NCBI GenBank assembly: GCA_016188075.1
Contig: JACPIO010000013.1
Coordinates: forward strand, 1 to 39,303
Direction: 5' to 3'
Length of the DNA: 39,303 bases
Origin: Candidatus Wolfebacteria bacterium
GTDB taxonomy: Bacteria > Patescibacteriota > Minisyncoccia > UBA6257 > UBA9933
Both the position numbers and the translations under genes were made by a program. Below are positions 25,107-33,696 of this stretch, one piece after another (within the stretch, counting starts at the first letter, position 1; every line of letters begins with the position of its first letter). The notes below the pieces were generated by a model. The model worked only from the letters and a program-made list of their open reading frames with translations. It had not been told where the DNA came from and did not search any database.

Positions 25107-26557
25107 ACCGGGTCCTCCAATCTCTAAAAAAAATAATTCCTTCGGCACTTTTTGATTTTTTCGCCCCTTTTTATCATTTGTTACTTAGTTTTTGCGGGGC
25201 GTTTTTTTATGGATTCCCGTCGCTGGAACTGACGGTTATCGGCGTAACCGGCACCAAGGGCAAAACCACGACTTGTAATTTAATCGCTCAAATTCTCGAA
25301 TCCGCCGGACTAAAAACCGGCCTCATGACCACGGTCAATTTTAAGATCGGAGAGCGCGAGTGGATTAATGATACCAAACAAACAATGCTTGGCCGATTCG
25401 AACTGCAAAAATTATTACGGGAGATGGCTCGGGCCGGTTGTCGCTACGCAGTGATTGAAACCTCATCCGAAGGAATTCTGCAATATCGCCATCGCTTTAT
25501 TGATTACAGCGTTGCGGTTTTTACCAACCTAACACCGGAGCATATCGAACGGCACGGCAGTTTTGAAAATTACCGCCGAGCCAAAATAAAACCTTTCGAA
25601 AAAGCGGCTAAAAAAGAGAATGGCGTTGGGGTTTATAATCTTGACGATCCCAATATCAATTATTTTTTGAAACCGTCAATAAAAAACAAATATGGATACG
25701 GCGCGAAAATTTCTAATTTTTCCGCCAAAGGCGGATCCACCTCGGGCGGACAATTTCTCCCGATTCGCAAAGCGAATCGAGGATCCTCGATTCTGCAAAG
25801 CAGAATCGGGATAATTTCTAATAAATTTCAAATATCTAATATCGAATTGTCTCCGGAGAAAACGATATTTAATTTTGATGGTGAGAATTTTGAAATGCCG
25901 CTTATTGGCGAATTTAATGTTTATAACGCCGCGGCGGCAATCTGCGTTGCTCTGTCACAAAACATTCCGATGGAGCAAATTAAAAAAGCGCTTGCTTCGG
26001 CCAAGCCGCCGCCGGGCCGAATGGAAATTATTGACAAGGGCCAGGATTTTACCGTCATTGTTGACTACGCTCACGAACCAGCCAGTCTGGAGGCAGCGTA
26101 TAAAGCTATTCATAATTCTTTTTTGCGAAGCAAATCCCCGGAGGGTCAATTCATAATTCGTAATTCAAAACTAATTTGTTTACTGGGAGCGCAGGGTGGC
26201 GGCCGAGACAAATGGAAGCGGGCGGAGATGGGCAAGATCGCAGCCCAATACTGCGACGAGATTATTTTGACGAATGAAGACCCATATGACGAAAACCCCT
26301 CTACTATTTTAAATGACATCGAGGCGGGGTTTTCGTCAATTTCTAATTTCCAATTTCTAATTTCTAACCTCTATGAAGTTATAGACCGCGAGGAGGCTAT
26401 TCAAAAAGCTATTTTTCTAGCTCAAAAAGGCGATGTAGTGATTTTAACCGGTAAGGGCGGCGAGGTTTGGATGTGCGTGGAAGGCGGAAAGAAAATTCCC
26501 TGGGACGAGAAGAAAATCGTAGAAGAAATATTATCAGCGAAGCGATATGAAATATAA
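25103..26557 (+). CDS. murE: Mur ligase family protein, UDP-N-acetylmuramyl-tripeptide synthetase-like
   Basis: GVTGTKGKTTTCNLIAQIL, ETSSEGILQYRH, FTNLTPEHIERHGSFENYR, NAAAAICVAL, VDYAHEPASLE. Confidence 0.8.
   Translation: MNRVLQSLKKIIPSALFDFFAPFYHLLLSFCGAFFYGFPSLELTVIGVTGTKGKTTTCNLIAQILESAGLKTGLMTTVNFKIGEREWINDTKQTMLGRFELQKLLREMARAGCRYAVIETSSEGILQYRHRFIDYSVAVFTNLTPEHIERHGSFENYRRAKIKPFEKAAKKENGVGVYNLDDPNINYFLKPSIKNKYGYGAKISNFSAKGGSTSGGQFLPIRKANRGSSILQSRIGIISNKFQISNIELSPEKTIFNFDGENFEMPLIGEFNVYNAAAAICVALSQNIPMEQIKKALASAKPPPGRMEIIDKGQDFTVIVDYAHEPASLEAAYKAIHNSFLRSKSPEGQFIIRNSKLICLLGAQGGGRDKWKRAEMGKIAAQYCDEIILTNEDPYDENPSTILNDIEAGFSSISNFQFLISNLYEVIDREEAIQKAIFLAQKGDVVILTGKGGEVWMCVEGGKKIPWDEKKIVEEILSAKRYEI
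25721..25750 (+). repeat. In-frame palindromic insert in murE-like gene (SAKGGSTSGG)
   Basis: TCCGCCAAAGGCGGATCCACCTCGGGCGGA, related to 9491-9520. Confidence 0.85.
25759..25810 (+). repeat. Compound palindrome inside murE-like gene (PIRKANRGSSILQSRIG)
   Basis: CCCGATTCGCAAAGCGAATCGAGGATCCTCGATTCTGCAAAGCAGAATCGGG. Confidence 0.9.
26120..26153 (+). repeat. 34-nt repeat inside the murE-like gene (FLRSKSPEGQF)
   Basis: Identical to 6010-6043 and read in the same frame. Confidence 0.95.
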
Positions 26558-26639
26558 AACCCCAGCGTGTTTGATATTTGAAGAAAATTTGAGTATTTTA
26601 TAAGCAGATCGTCGTCAACCGCATAAGGAGGAAAAGGCG

Positions 26640-26834
26640 ATGAGCGTCAATCGAATCGTCCTGATTTTGCTCGTGATCGGAGTAGCGGGAGCCCTCGCGG
26701 GATCGTTCGCTGCGCCGCAGCCGTACAATCAAAAAATGAAAACTGCGAGAAACAGGCTATCTTTGATGCTTTACTGGGGAGGAATAGGCCTCTCGGCTTG
26801 CGCCGGCGTTCTGGCTTATTTTTTCCTAAGCTAA
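26640..26834 (+). CDS. Small two-TM membrane protein
   Basis: SD AAGGAGG then ATG; two hydrophobic segments. Confidence 0.6.
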   Translation: MSVNRIVLILLVIGVAGALAGSFAAPQPYNQKMKTARNRLSLMLYWGGIGLSACAGVLAYFFLS

Positions 26835-26944
26835 CACTCGCCCTCAATACTTTTTTTCACAGCGCCCTCTCTCGGGGCGCTGAACCATTTAGAGAGCAGA
26901 AACGAGTAGAGACCCCACGAGGAGTCTCTATCGAAAGAGCAAGG

Positions 26945-27226
26945 CTAAAAAAGAACCAGTTGCGGACTGAGCTTGGGACCGGTCTGCTCATCCGCTTGTT
27001 TTTGTATTTTTTGCCGCTTTTGGTCCCGGAGAATCGCGGCAGCCTGACGGCGAGCCGCCAAAAAGAGATGCATGGGAACGCGAGAGGAGACAGGGTCGTG
27101 AATCCGCGAATGCCGATACTTGGCAACCATTCGCGGCACACCATCAATCAATGAGAAGCAGAAAAAAGTACCGAAAACTCTAATGGTTACGGAATTGACC
27201 GCAACAGACTCAATCTCGATCTCCAT
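26945..27226 (-). CDS. Hypothetical protein
   Basis: SD-like GAGGAUGAGGCG before ATG (MEIEIESVAVNS...). Confidence 0.45.
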   Translation of the reverse strand: MEIEIESVAVNSVTIRVFGTFFCFSLIDGVPRMVAKYRHSRIHDPVSSRVPMHLFLAARRQAAAILRDQKRQKIQKQADEQTGPKLSPQLVLF

Positions 27227-27243
27227 CGCCTCATCCTCCTCTC

Positions 27244-27438
27244 TTATGGAATGAGCATGGCGAATCGCAACAACCACCGCCATGGCTCATGCCAGAATGG
27301 CATAAAGGGAATGTCGGCGCCGTTTGCTACGGCGAGAAGAGAAACGAGCCCGATCAAAATGTAGGCAAAGAGAAAGAGTCCAGCGGTATCCAAAAATACC
27401 AGGCACCACGGTTCCTGCCCGAAGAGATGATTCTTCAT
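27244..27438 (-). CDS. Small membrane protein
   Basis: SD GGAGGAGGGG before ATG (MKNHLFGQEPWCLVFLDTAG...), TM segment. Confidence 0.5.
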   Translation of the reverse strand: MKNHLFGQEPWCLVFLDTAGLFLFAYILIGLVSLLAVANGADIPFMPFWHEPWRWLLRFAMLIP

Positions 27439-27630
27439 CTCTTCCCCTCCTCCACTTAACTCGCCAAATATTGGCGAGGCGCCCATTACGTCAAGTGCCC
27501 CTTAATGGGGTTGCTGATTAAAGTAAATCATAGAAAATCCAATTTGTAAACCCCCACGCCTACCGTAGGGGATGCTCTTAATTTTAGATAAATTTTTGCG
27601 TTTTCACTTAAAAATTTATAAAATTAAGAC

Positions 27631-28986
27631 ATGAAACTTACTTTTCACGGCGGGGCCAAAACCGTAACCGGCGCCAACTACCTTTTAGAAAACGATTCGA
27701 CCAAAATTCTCGTTGACTGCGGCCTACATCAAGGTTCGAGCTTTTGCGAAAAACATAATTTTGAACCCTTCCCATACGACCCCAAAACCATTGACGCGGT
27801 TTTTGTGACCCACGCCCATATTGATCACATCGGCCGCTTACCGCAACTCGTAAAATCCGGTTTTCGCGGAAAAATTTTCTCCACTCCGCCCACCAAAGAT
27901 TTCGCCGAATATCTCTTGATTGATTCAGAACATTTACTGACCAAAGAAGCCGAGTCAAAAGGCCTAGCGTCGATCTACGGCCTTCAAGACATTCCGCCTA
28001 CAATGGCAAAGTGGGAGAGAATTCCTTATCATCAAAAAATTAAAATAAAAAATTTTTCCGCAGAACTCTTTGACGCCGGACATATTCTGGGGTCCAGCTT
28101 TATTTCGATAATCTCCGAGGGAAAAAGAATTGTTTTTTCGGGAGACTTGGGGAATATCGCGACGCCGATCGTCCGAGACACCGAGCCGCTTCCCAAGACC
28201 GATTACGCCCTGATTGAATCGACTTACGGCGCGAGACTCCATGAAGACCTAGACACTCGCCAAGAGGTCTTGGAAGACTTAATTGAAGATACGGTCAAGG
28301 CTGGCGGCGTTTTGATGATCCCGGCTTTTGCCATGGAGCGCACGCAGGCTCTTTTGTTTGAATTGAACGAACTCGCGGAGAACGGCCGGATTCCGCGCGT
28401 GCCGATTTTCATTGACAGCCCGCTCGCGATTAAATTAACTTCCGTTTATCAAAAATATTCCGGCGATCCGCGCTACTTCGACGAAGAAGCAACGGCTCTT
28501 CTTAAAAAGGGCGACGCGATTTTTGATTTCCCCGGCTTAAAATTTACGCTGACGCCGGAGCAATCAAAAGAGACAAACAGAGTGCCGCCGCCCAAGGTGG
28601 TTATTGCCGGCGCCGGAATGTCCCAAGGCGGCCGAATTCTTCATCATGAGAGCCGATATCTTTCGGATCCCAAAAGTTCCATTCTTTTTATCGGCTACCA
28701 GGCCCAAGGATCTTTGGGTCGGCAAATTTTGGACGGCGCCAAAACCGTGAGAATTTTTGACCAGGAAATTCCGGTCCGCTGCAGGACAAAATCTATCGGC
28801 GGTTATTCGGCCCACGCCGACCAGGCCAGACTGCTTCAATGGCTCACCCCTCCTCGATCTTCCATTAAAAAAATTTTTGTGGTGCAAGGCGAAGAAGAAC
28901 AAAGCGCGGCTCTGTCTCAAAAAATTAAAGATGAATTAGCCATTGACGCCCACATCCCCTCGCAGGGAGAAAGCGTTGTGCTATAA
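27631..28986 (+). CDS. MBL-fold/beta-CASP RNA metallo-hydrolase
   Basis: THAHIDHIGRLP, DAGHILGS, FSGDLGN, GYSAHADQARLLQWL. Confidence 0.92.
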   Translation: MKLTFHGGAKTVTGANYLLENDSTKILVDCGLHQGSSFCEKHNFEPFPYDPKTIDAVFVTHAHIDHIGRLPQLVKSGFRGKIFSTPPTKDFAEYLLIDSEHLLTKEAESKGLASIYGLQDIPPTMAKWERIPYHQKIKIKNFSAELFDAGHILGSSFISIISEGKRIVFSGDLGNIATPIVRDTEPLPKTDYALIESTYGARLHEDLDTRQEVLEDLIEDTVKAGGVLMIPAFAMERTQALLFELNELAENGRIPRVPIFIDSPLAIKLTSVYQKYSGDPRYFDEEATALLKKGDAIFDFPGLKFTLTPEQSKETNRVPPPKVVIAGAGMSQGGRILHHESRYLSDPKSSILFIGYQAQGSLGRQILDGAKTVRIFDQEIPVRCRTKSIGGYSAHADQARLLQWLTPPRSSIKKIFVVQGEEEQSAALSQKIKDELAIDAHIPSQGESVVL

Positions 28987-29017
28987 TAAGGTAGCAATTC
29001 GAATATACAAAACATTT

Positions 29018-29611
29018 ATGGACTACTATAAAAAATATAAAGTTTGCGTTTCCGGCGCAGCCGAAACAACTGATTGCGGCCAAAGCGCTTTCGAGAAAGC
29101 CGAAGCCCTTGGCGCCGAAATCGTAAAACAAGGAGCAATCCTTATAACCGGCGCCACCACCGGCTTTCCTTATTGGTCTGCCAAGGGCGCCAAGGAAGCC
29201 GGCGGTTTAGCGGTAGGGGTGTCTCCGGCTCAAACCGAAAAAGAGCATGTCAAAAATTACGAACTGCCGATTGATTACCATGATTTTATTTTTTATACCG
29301 GCGCCGGATACGCCGGCCGAAATTTGCTTTTGACGAGATTGGCTGACGCGGTTATTGTCGGCTGCGGCCGAATCGGCACCATCAACGAATTCACCATTGC
29401 CTTTGAAGACAGAAAGCCTATCGGTATTCTCGAGGGCGAATGGGAAGCCGACGAAGTCTTAAAAATGATTATTGAAAAATCTCATCGGGCCGAAGAAATG
29501 AAGGGGAAAATTATTTTCTCAAGCGACCCCCGAGAACTGGTTCGAAAAATCATTGAACTCGTCCGCCAAGAAAAAGAAAACAATCACAAAGGTCGCAATA
29601 GCGCGGATTAA
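29018..29611 (+). CDS. LOG/TIGR00725-like Rossmann-fold protein
   Basis: VCVSGAAETTDCG...ILITGATTGFPYWSAKGAKEAGG...GCGRIGTINEFTIAFEDRKPIGIL. Confidence 0.8.
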   Translation: MDYYKKYKVCVSGAAETTDCGQSAFEKAEALGAEIVKQGAILITGATTGFPYWSAKGAKEAGGLAVGVSPAQTEKEHVKNYELPIDYHDFIFYTGAGYAGRNLLLTRLADAVIVGCGRIGTINEFTIAFEDRKPIGILEGEWEADEVLKMIIEKSHRAEEMKGKIIFSSDPRELVRKIIELVRQEKENNHKGRNSAD

Positions 29612-29676
29612 CGCCGATCAAAACGCAGATAAACGCGGATGATTTAAAAACTATCAGCGTCAATCGGCATCTACGT
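29595..29676 (+). repeat. CGCGGATNAACGC-type dispersed repeat overlapping the stop of the LOG-family gene
   Basis: gcgcggattaacgccgatcaaaacgcagataaacgcggatga...atcagcgtcaatcggcatctacg. Confidence 0.7.
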
Positions 29677-29677
29677 T

Positions 29678-29926
29678 ATGGAACAAAAACCCATCGGTTC
29701 AGTCACTCATTACTACGGCGGCATCGGGGTAGCCATTGTAAAATTTAAAAAGGAAGTTTCGGTTGGCGAAACGCTTCATTTTAAAGGCGCCCACACTGAC
29801 TTTACTCAAAAACTTGATTCAATGCAGTTTGATCATAAAGAAATCAAAAGCGCCAAAAAAAACCAAGAAGTAGGAATCAAGGTTAGCGAAAAAGTAAGAG
29901 AAGGCGACGAAGTGTACGAAGCATAA
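29678..29926 (+). CDS. EF-Tu domain 2-like small protein
   Basis: IGSVTHYYGGIGVAIVKFKKEVSVGETLHFKG...VGIKVSEKVREGDEVY. Confidence 0.8.
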   Translation: MEQKPIGSVTHYYGGIGVAIVKFKKEVSVGETLHFKGAHTDFTQKLDSMQFDHKEIKSAKKNQEVGIKVSEKVREGDEVYEA

Positions 29927-29940
29927 AATCGATACCATTG

Positions 29941-31080
29941 ATGTATAAAGGGGTAATCTTGCCGGCGGGCTTGCTCGCCGCCACCATTATTGGCGCGGGA
30001 ATTTTCGCCCTGCCCTATGTTTTTGACAAGGCTGGCTTGGGAGCCGGCCTATTTTATTTAACGCTTTTCAGCTGGGTCTTTTCTCTGATTCACTTGATGT
30101 ACGCGGATGTCGTTTTGCGCACCCGGGGCGATCACCGGTTTGCCGGCTACGCCGAAATTTATTTGGGATCAGCCGGCAAATGGATTAGCGGCCTCGTTAC
30201 CATTCTGGGAGAGATTTTTATTCTCACGATTTATTTGGTTCTTTCTTTAAGTTTTTTTAACTTGCTTGCCCCGACCCAGAACTCGCTTTATCTGATTTTG
30301 CTATTTTGGTTTCTGGGTTCCATCCCGATATTTTGGGGAATCAAAAAAATAGCTGTTTCGGAATTTTTACTCGTTTCCATAATTCTTATTATAATTTTTT
30401 TAATTTTCTTCTACGGCTGGGGCAATCTCTCGAAAGCGAGCTTTGAGCCGGTTTTAAATTTTTCTTTTTTATTTTTGCCTTACGGCGCGATACTCTTCGC
30501 CCTGAATGGCCGGACCGCCATTCCCGGACTCGTGGATTATTTCCGAAAAAATAATCTTGGGATTTTAAAGGTAAAAAGGGCGGTTATTTTGGGAACTCTT
30601 GTTCCGGCTTTTTTCTATTTTCTTTTTGTTCTGGGAATACTGGGCATCTCTCCCGAAGTATCGCCGGATTCCATTACCGGAACTTCGAAGAACCTGCCGC
30701 CGATGCTTCTTTCTTTCGTCGGCATCCTTGGTCTTCTATCCCTCTGGAGCACTTACTTTATAATCGGCCAAGACATCAAAAAAAGTCTGGGGCTCGATCT
30801 GCGTTTTAACAAAATCTTCGCGGCCATGGTTCCGCTTTTTCTGCCTCTCTTTTTTTATTTTTCCGGATTCCAGAACTTTCTAAAACTGGTGGAATTGACC
30901 GGCGCTGTTTTTTTGGGACTTGAAGGATTTCTTATTATTTTAATCTGGCTCAAAGCGAGAAGAGTTGTCGCGGAAACGGAAGACGCAATTTTCCTAAAAT
31001 TAAATCCGCTCGTACCCTATCTCTTATTGCTTATTTTTGGAATGGGAATAATATTAGAATTAATAAAACAGCTCTCGTAG
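29941..31080 (+). CDS. Amino-acid permease-like protein (aromatic amino-acid/HAAAP-like)
   Basis: PAGLLAATIIGAGIFALPYVF and ~11 TM segments. Confidence 0.75.
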   Translation: MYKGVILPAGLLAATIIGAGIFALPYVFDKAGLGAGLFYLTLFSWVFSLIHLMYADVVLRTRGDHRFAGYAEIYLGSAGKWISGLVTILGEIFILTIYLVLSLSFFNLLAPTQNSLYLILLFWFLGSIPIFWGIKKIAVSEFLLVSIILIIIFLIFFYGWGNLSKASFEPVLNFSFLFLPYGAILFALNGRTAIPGLVDYFRKNNLGILKVKRAVILGTLVPAFFYFLFVLGILGISPEVSPDSITGTSKNLPPMLLSFVGILGLLSLWSTYFIIGQDIKKSLGLDLRFNKIFAAMVPLFLPLFFYFSGFQNFLKLVELTGAVFLGLEGFLIILIWLKARRVVAETEDAIFLKLNPLVPYLLLLIFGMGIILELIKQLS

Positions 31081-31142
31081 TTGAATGGATACAACGCCTC
31101 CCTCCGAAGGAGGTAGTGCGCGTTCGATTCGCGCCGGGAGCA
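31071..31142 (+). tRNA. tRNA-Arg(CCG)
   Basis: GCTCTCG/CGGGAGC acceptor, anticodon arm CCTCC-CTCCGAA-GGAGG, T arm GCGCG-TTCGATT-CGCGC. Confidence 0.93.
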
Positions 31143-31224
31143 CACGAGCGAGTCCCGATCGCAATCAGGACGACGAGGGGCCACAAATACAAATCACGAA
31201 TAAAAATTTCGGTATAACCCCCAC

Positions 31225-31275
31225 CTAAAATGTTTCCCTTATAAAAGATTAATCTTATATAAGGTACAAATTTTT
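31225..31275. repeat. Palindrome-centred dispersed repeat, copy 2
   Basis: CTAAAATGTTTCCCTTATAAAAGATTAATCTTATATAAGGTACAAATTTTT. Confidence 0.9.
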
Positions 31276-31315
31276 AGAGAAAAATTAAGCAAGAATCTGC
31301 TTATCTTGTCTTAAC

Positions 31316-31894
31316 CTACAATCGTTTTTGAAATTGCTTCGCTACGACAAAATTCCAAATTAAGAAAAATAAAATTAGTCCCATTAAAAGCGCGATTTCG
31401 GCAAAGCGAAGATAGCGCTTGACTGACTCGAATGAGGCGCCGGATAAATATCCCAAGCCAGCCACTGTCAAAACCCAAACTATGGTTGCCCAAATATTCG
31501 CTTTAATATAATCAGCTAAACGAATCCCGAGAGTGCCGGCTCGCATCAAGGTTAAGTGGTTAAATCCATAGGCGAATTTAGAAATAAAAATGGTGCGGCG
31601 AGGCCGATCCCGAAGATGATTATCCAGAAGCTCGAGATGGCCAAGCCATTTTTTAATAAAAGGCGGCGTTTTATCTCCATTCAACTTGCGGCCCAACCAA
31701 TACCAAATAAAATCTCCGATTAAGGCGCCGAAAAATGCCAGTGTCAATGAATAAAAGGTATTTAAAAAGTGCTGCTGGCTCAAAAATCCGGCGGTGAACA
31801 AAAGAATATCTCCTTCGAGCATCATCCCGAAAAATACAATGAGATAGCCAACAGGCTTCCACCAAATCAGATAGTGAAGCAAAAAGGAATTCAT
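31316..31894 (-). CDS. DedA family membrane protein
   Basis: PVGYLIVFFGMMLEGDILLFTAGFLS...FFGALIGDFIWYWLGRKLNG. Confidence 0.85.
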   Translation of the reverse strand: MNSFLLHYLIWWKPVGYLIVFFGMMLEGDILLFTAGFLSQQHFLNTFYSLTLAFFGALIGDFIWYWLGRKLNGDKTPPFIKKWLGHLELLDNHLRDRPRRTIFISKFAYGFNHLTLMRAGTLGIRLADYIKANIWATIVWVLTVAGLGYLSGASFESVKRYLRFAEIALLMGLILFFLIWNFVVAKQFQKRL

Positions 31895-31973
31895 AAACTA
31901 GAGAAATGAGAAAATAAAAAAATACCGTTTCGGTATTGCAATTCATTATAGATGATAAAAAATAAATAGAGTA

Positions 31974-32013
31974 GGGGCGTTCCGACTCGCAGGCTTGCAA
32001 GTCGGAACGCCCC
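31974..32013 (-). terminator. Strong GC hairpin downstream of the 32036-32650 gene
   Basis: GGGGCGTTCCGACTcGCAggctTGCaAGTCGGAACGCCCC; T-rich on the minus strand after it. Confidence 0.8.
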
Positions 32014-32035
32014 GTGATCATCGCGGTTTCGCGGC

Positions 32036-32650
32036 TTAGCCCCGGCCGTCAGTAGGCGGGCCGCCACTCGTCGCAGGCGGTACTGGCCAAGGCTCGCCGT
32101 ATATCACCAGCGTCCGAATAGTCGGCTCGCTGGCAAAAGGGTTTGCAGGGTTCCGTAATTCCGACTCCGCATAGCCTCCAATGGGTCGGATTAGGAACCG
32201 CACGCATCCCCGATTCGTTTCGAATAAGCCGAGGACTCCAGCGATCATTCCAGCCAGGTTAGCGCTATGCCCCGATACCGAGCTGGTCTCGAACCTAACC
32301 ATGGGAATAAAAACCCTTCTGTCGCTCTGGTCCAGTATCTCGGAGGCTCCAAACTCCGAGATTTCGAAAACTACTCCTATCCCAGAAACCGCTGGTTCGG
32401 CCGGAGTAGGACCATCGAATTGCGTCGGGAACGATCGGAAACGAAAAGCGCAAGAGGTCCAATCCAGAAGAATCGGCTCCGACGGGAGTATTGGGGCAGA
32501 AATCTGCCCTCCACTCACCGAAACCCGAAGCAAGGAAACGTACTCCCTCGCTTCCATGACGGGAACCAAGAGGCCCCTCTCCGCAGCCAGCGCCGGGAGC
32601 GCCAGCGCGACCACCAACAGCCCGACCAACGCCCGCATCGCCTTTTTCAT
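32036..32650 (-). CDS. Secreted hypothetical protein
   Basis: MKKAMRALVGLLVVALALPALAAE signal peptide; SD AAAAGGAG. Confidence 0.6.
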   Translation of the reverse strand: MKKAMRALVGLLVVALALPALAAERGLLVPVMEAREYVSLLRVSVSGGQISAPILPSEPILLDWTSCAFRFRSFPTQFDGPTPAEPAVSGIGVVFEISEFGASEILDQSDRRVFIPMVRFETSSVSGHSANLAGMIAGVLGLFETNRGCVRFLIRPIGGYAESELRNPANPFASEPTIRTLVIYGEPWPVPPATSGGPPTDGRG

Positions 32651-32941
32651 TACCCGAGACTCCTTTTATTTTGGCCTCCCTGCATCCGCAGAGGGCCGGT
32701 TTATCCCTGGCGCCAAACCCTTTGGCCCAGGGGTTTACGAAACCGCGTTTATGTCAATGAACAACACGAAGTCTATATAATAATAGATAAGTTTAACTTT
32801 GTCAATAGCGGCGACGCGCTCAAAGCTTCTAGAGCGTTTGCCGGGGGTGTTTGTCAAAAGTGCTTAACGCCCGGACCGCACCAACCCCAACTTGGGCCAA
32901 TTTCCCCGAATTCTAAAAACCCGCATAAAACCTCATTTTAC

Positions 32942-32970
32942 TTGACAAAAAAGCGGCAAACATCTGTAAT
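32942..32970 (+). promoter_or_regulatory. Sigma70-like promoter of candidate hairpin RNA
   Basis: TTGACA - 17 nt - TGTAAT (alternative -10 TAATAG at 32967). Confidence 0.65.
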
Positions 32971-32975
32971 AGTGT

Positions 32976-33052
32976 CTTCACACGCAAAACAGCCTATCCA
33001 AAAAACCCGCGTTAAACGCGGGTTTTTTGAGGAGGCTGAAAACCATGTGAAG
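32976..33052 (+). ncRNA. Candidate 77-nt rod-shaped structured RNA
   Basis: CTTCACA/TGTGAAG, 7x7 loop, CAGCCT/AGGCTG, 4x4 loop, AAAAAACCCGCGT/ACGCGGGTTTTTT, TAA loop. Confidence 0.6.
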
Positions 33053-33143
33053 TGATTACATAGGTGATACAAAGCCTTGCGGTAAACAATTCGACAAACC
33101 ACCGTGTAAACCATATGCAATGTCTTCATATGTCTTACAAATA

Positions 33144-33614
33144 TTATTCTTTGAATCTCTCTGTAAACTTGGGATAGGTATCATACATACCCCACTTATA
33201 TAATCGATACAATGATTTAAATCTATCGGAAATTAAAGGATCGCTACCCATCCATTCAAGCCATTCCATAAACTGCTTAGCTTTATAACCCTTAAGTTTT
33301 TTATAAAAAAAGGGTATTATTATATCCTTTAAGTTAGTAAATTCTCTCACTATTAATCTAGCCGATGGCCCCCTTTTGATACCGTCACCCCTGTAAGGCG
33401 GGTATATATAAATTTTATTTTTTAAGCCCAGATGATCGGGAACAGCCTCTATTAATTCCGTGTCTCGAATATTCATCTGTAGTATAAAGGCTGGTACCTT
33501 ACGTTTTCTGTGGGTTTTTTTATCGGAATTCACACTGAAAGTAAAGCACCCTTCTCCGCCTACCAACCCTCGAATATATTCATTAGTAAGTTTTAAGTTT
33601 TTATTGATTTCCAT
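33144..33614 (-). CDS. LAGLIDADG-type homing endonuclease-like protein (freestanding)
   Basis: NEYIRGLVGGEGCFTFSV motif; no host gene interrupted. Confidence 0.8.
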   Translation of the reverse strand: MEINKNLKLTNEYIRGLVGGEGCFTFSVNSDKKTHRKRKVPAFILQMNIRDTELIEAVPDHLGLKNKIYIYPPYRGDGIKRGPSARLIVREFTNLKDIIIPFFYKKLKGYKAKQFMEWLEWMGSDPLISDRFKSLYRLYKWGMYDTYPKFTERFKE

Positions 33615-33696
33615 GTTTTTATTTGTTTTTAATGTTTGTCGGCAAACCCAATGTTTAATGTGAATCGGTTTTACATTATGCTATAATTATAACACA

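Noticed and set aside
32181-33055. Plus-strand ORFs of 199 and 262 aa across 32181-33055
   Set aside because: They are antisense to the secreted protein gene (32036-32650) with signal peptide and SD; the plus-strand products are low-complexity and lack domains, and one runs through the hairpin RNA region.
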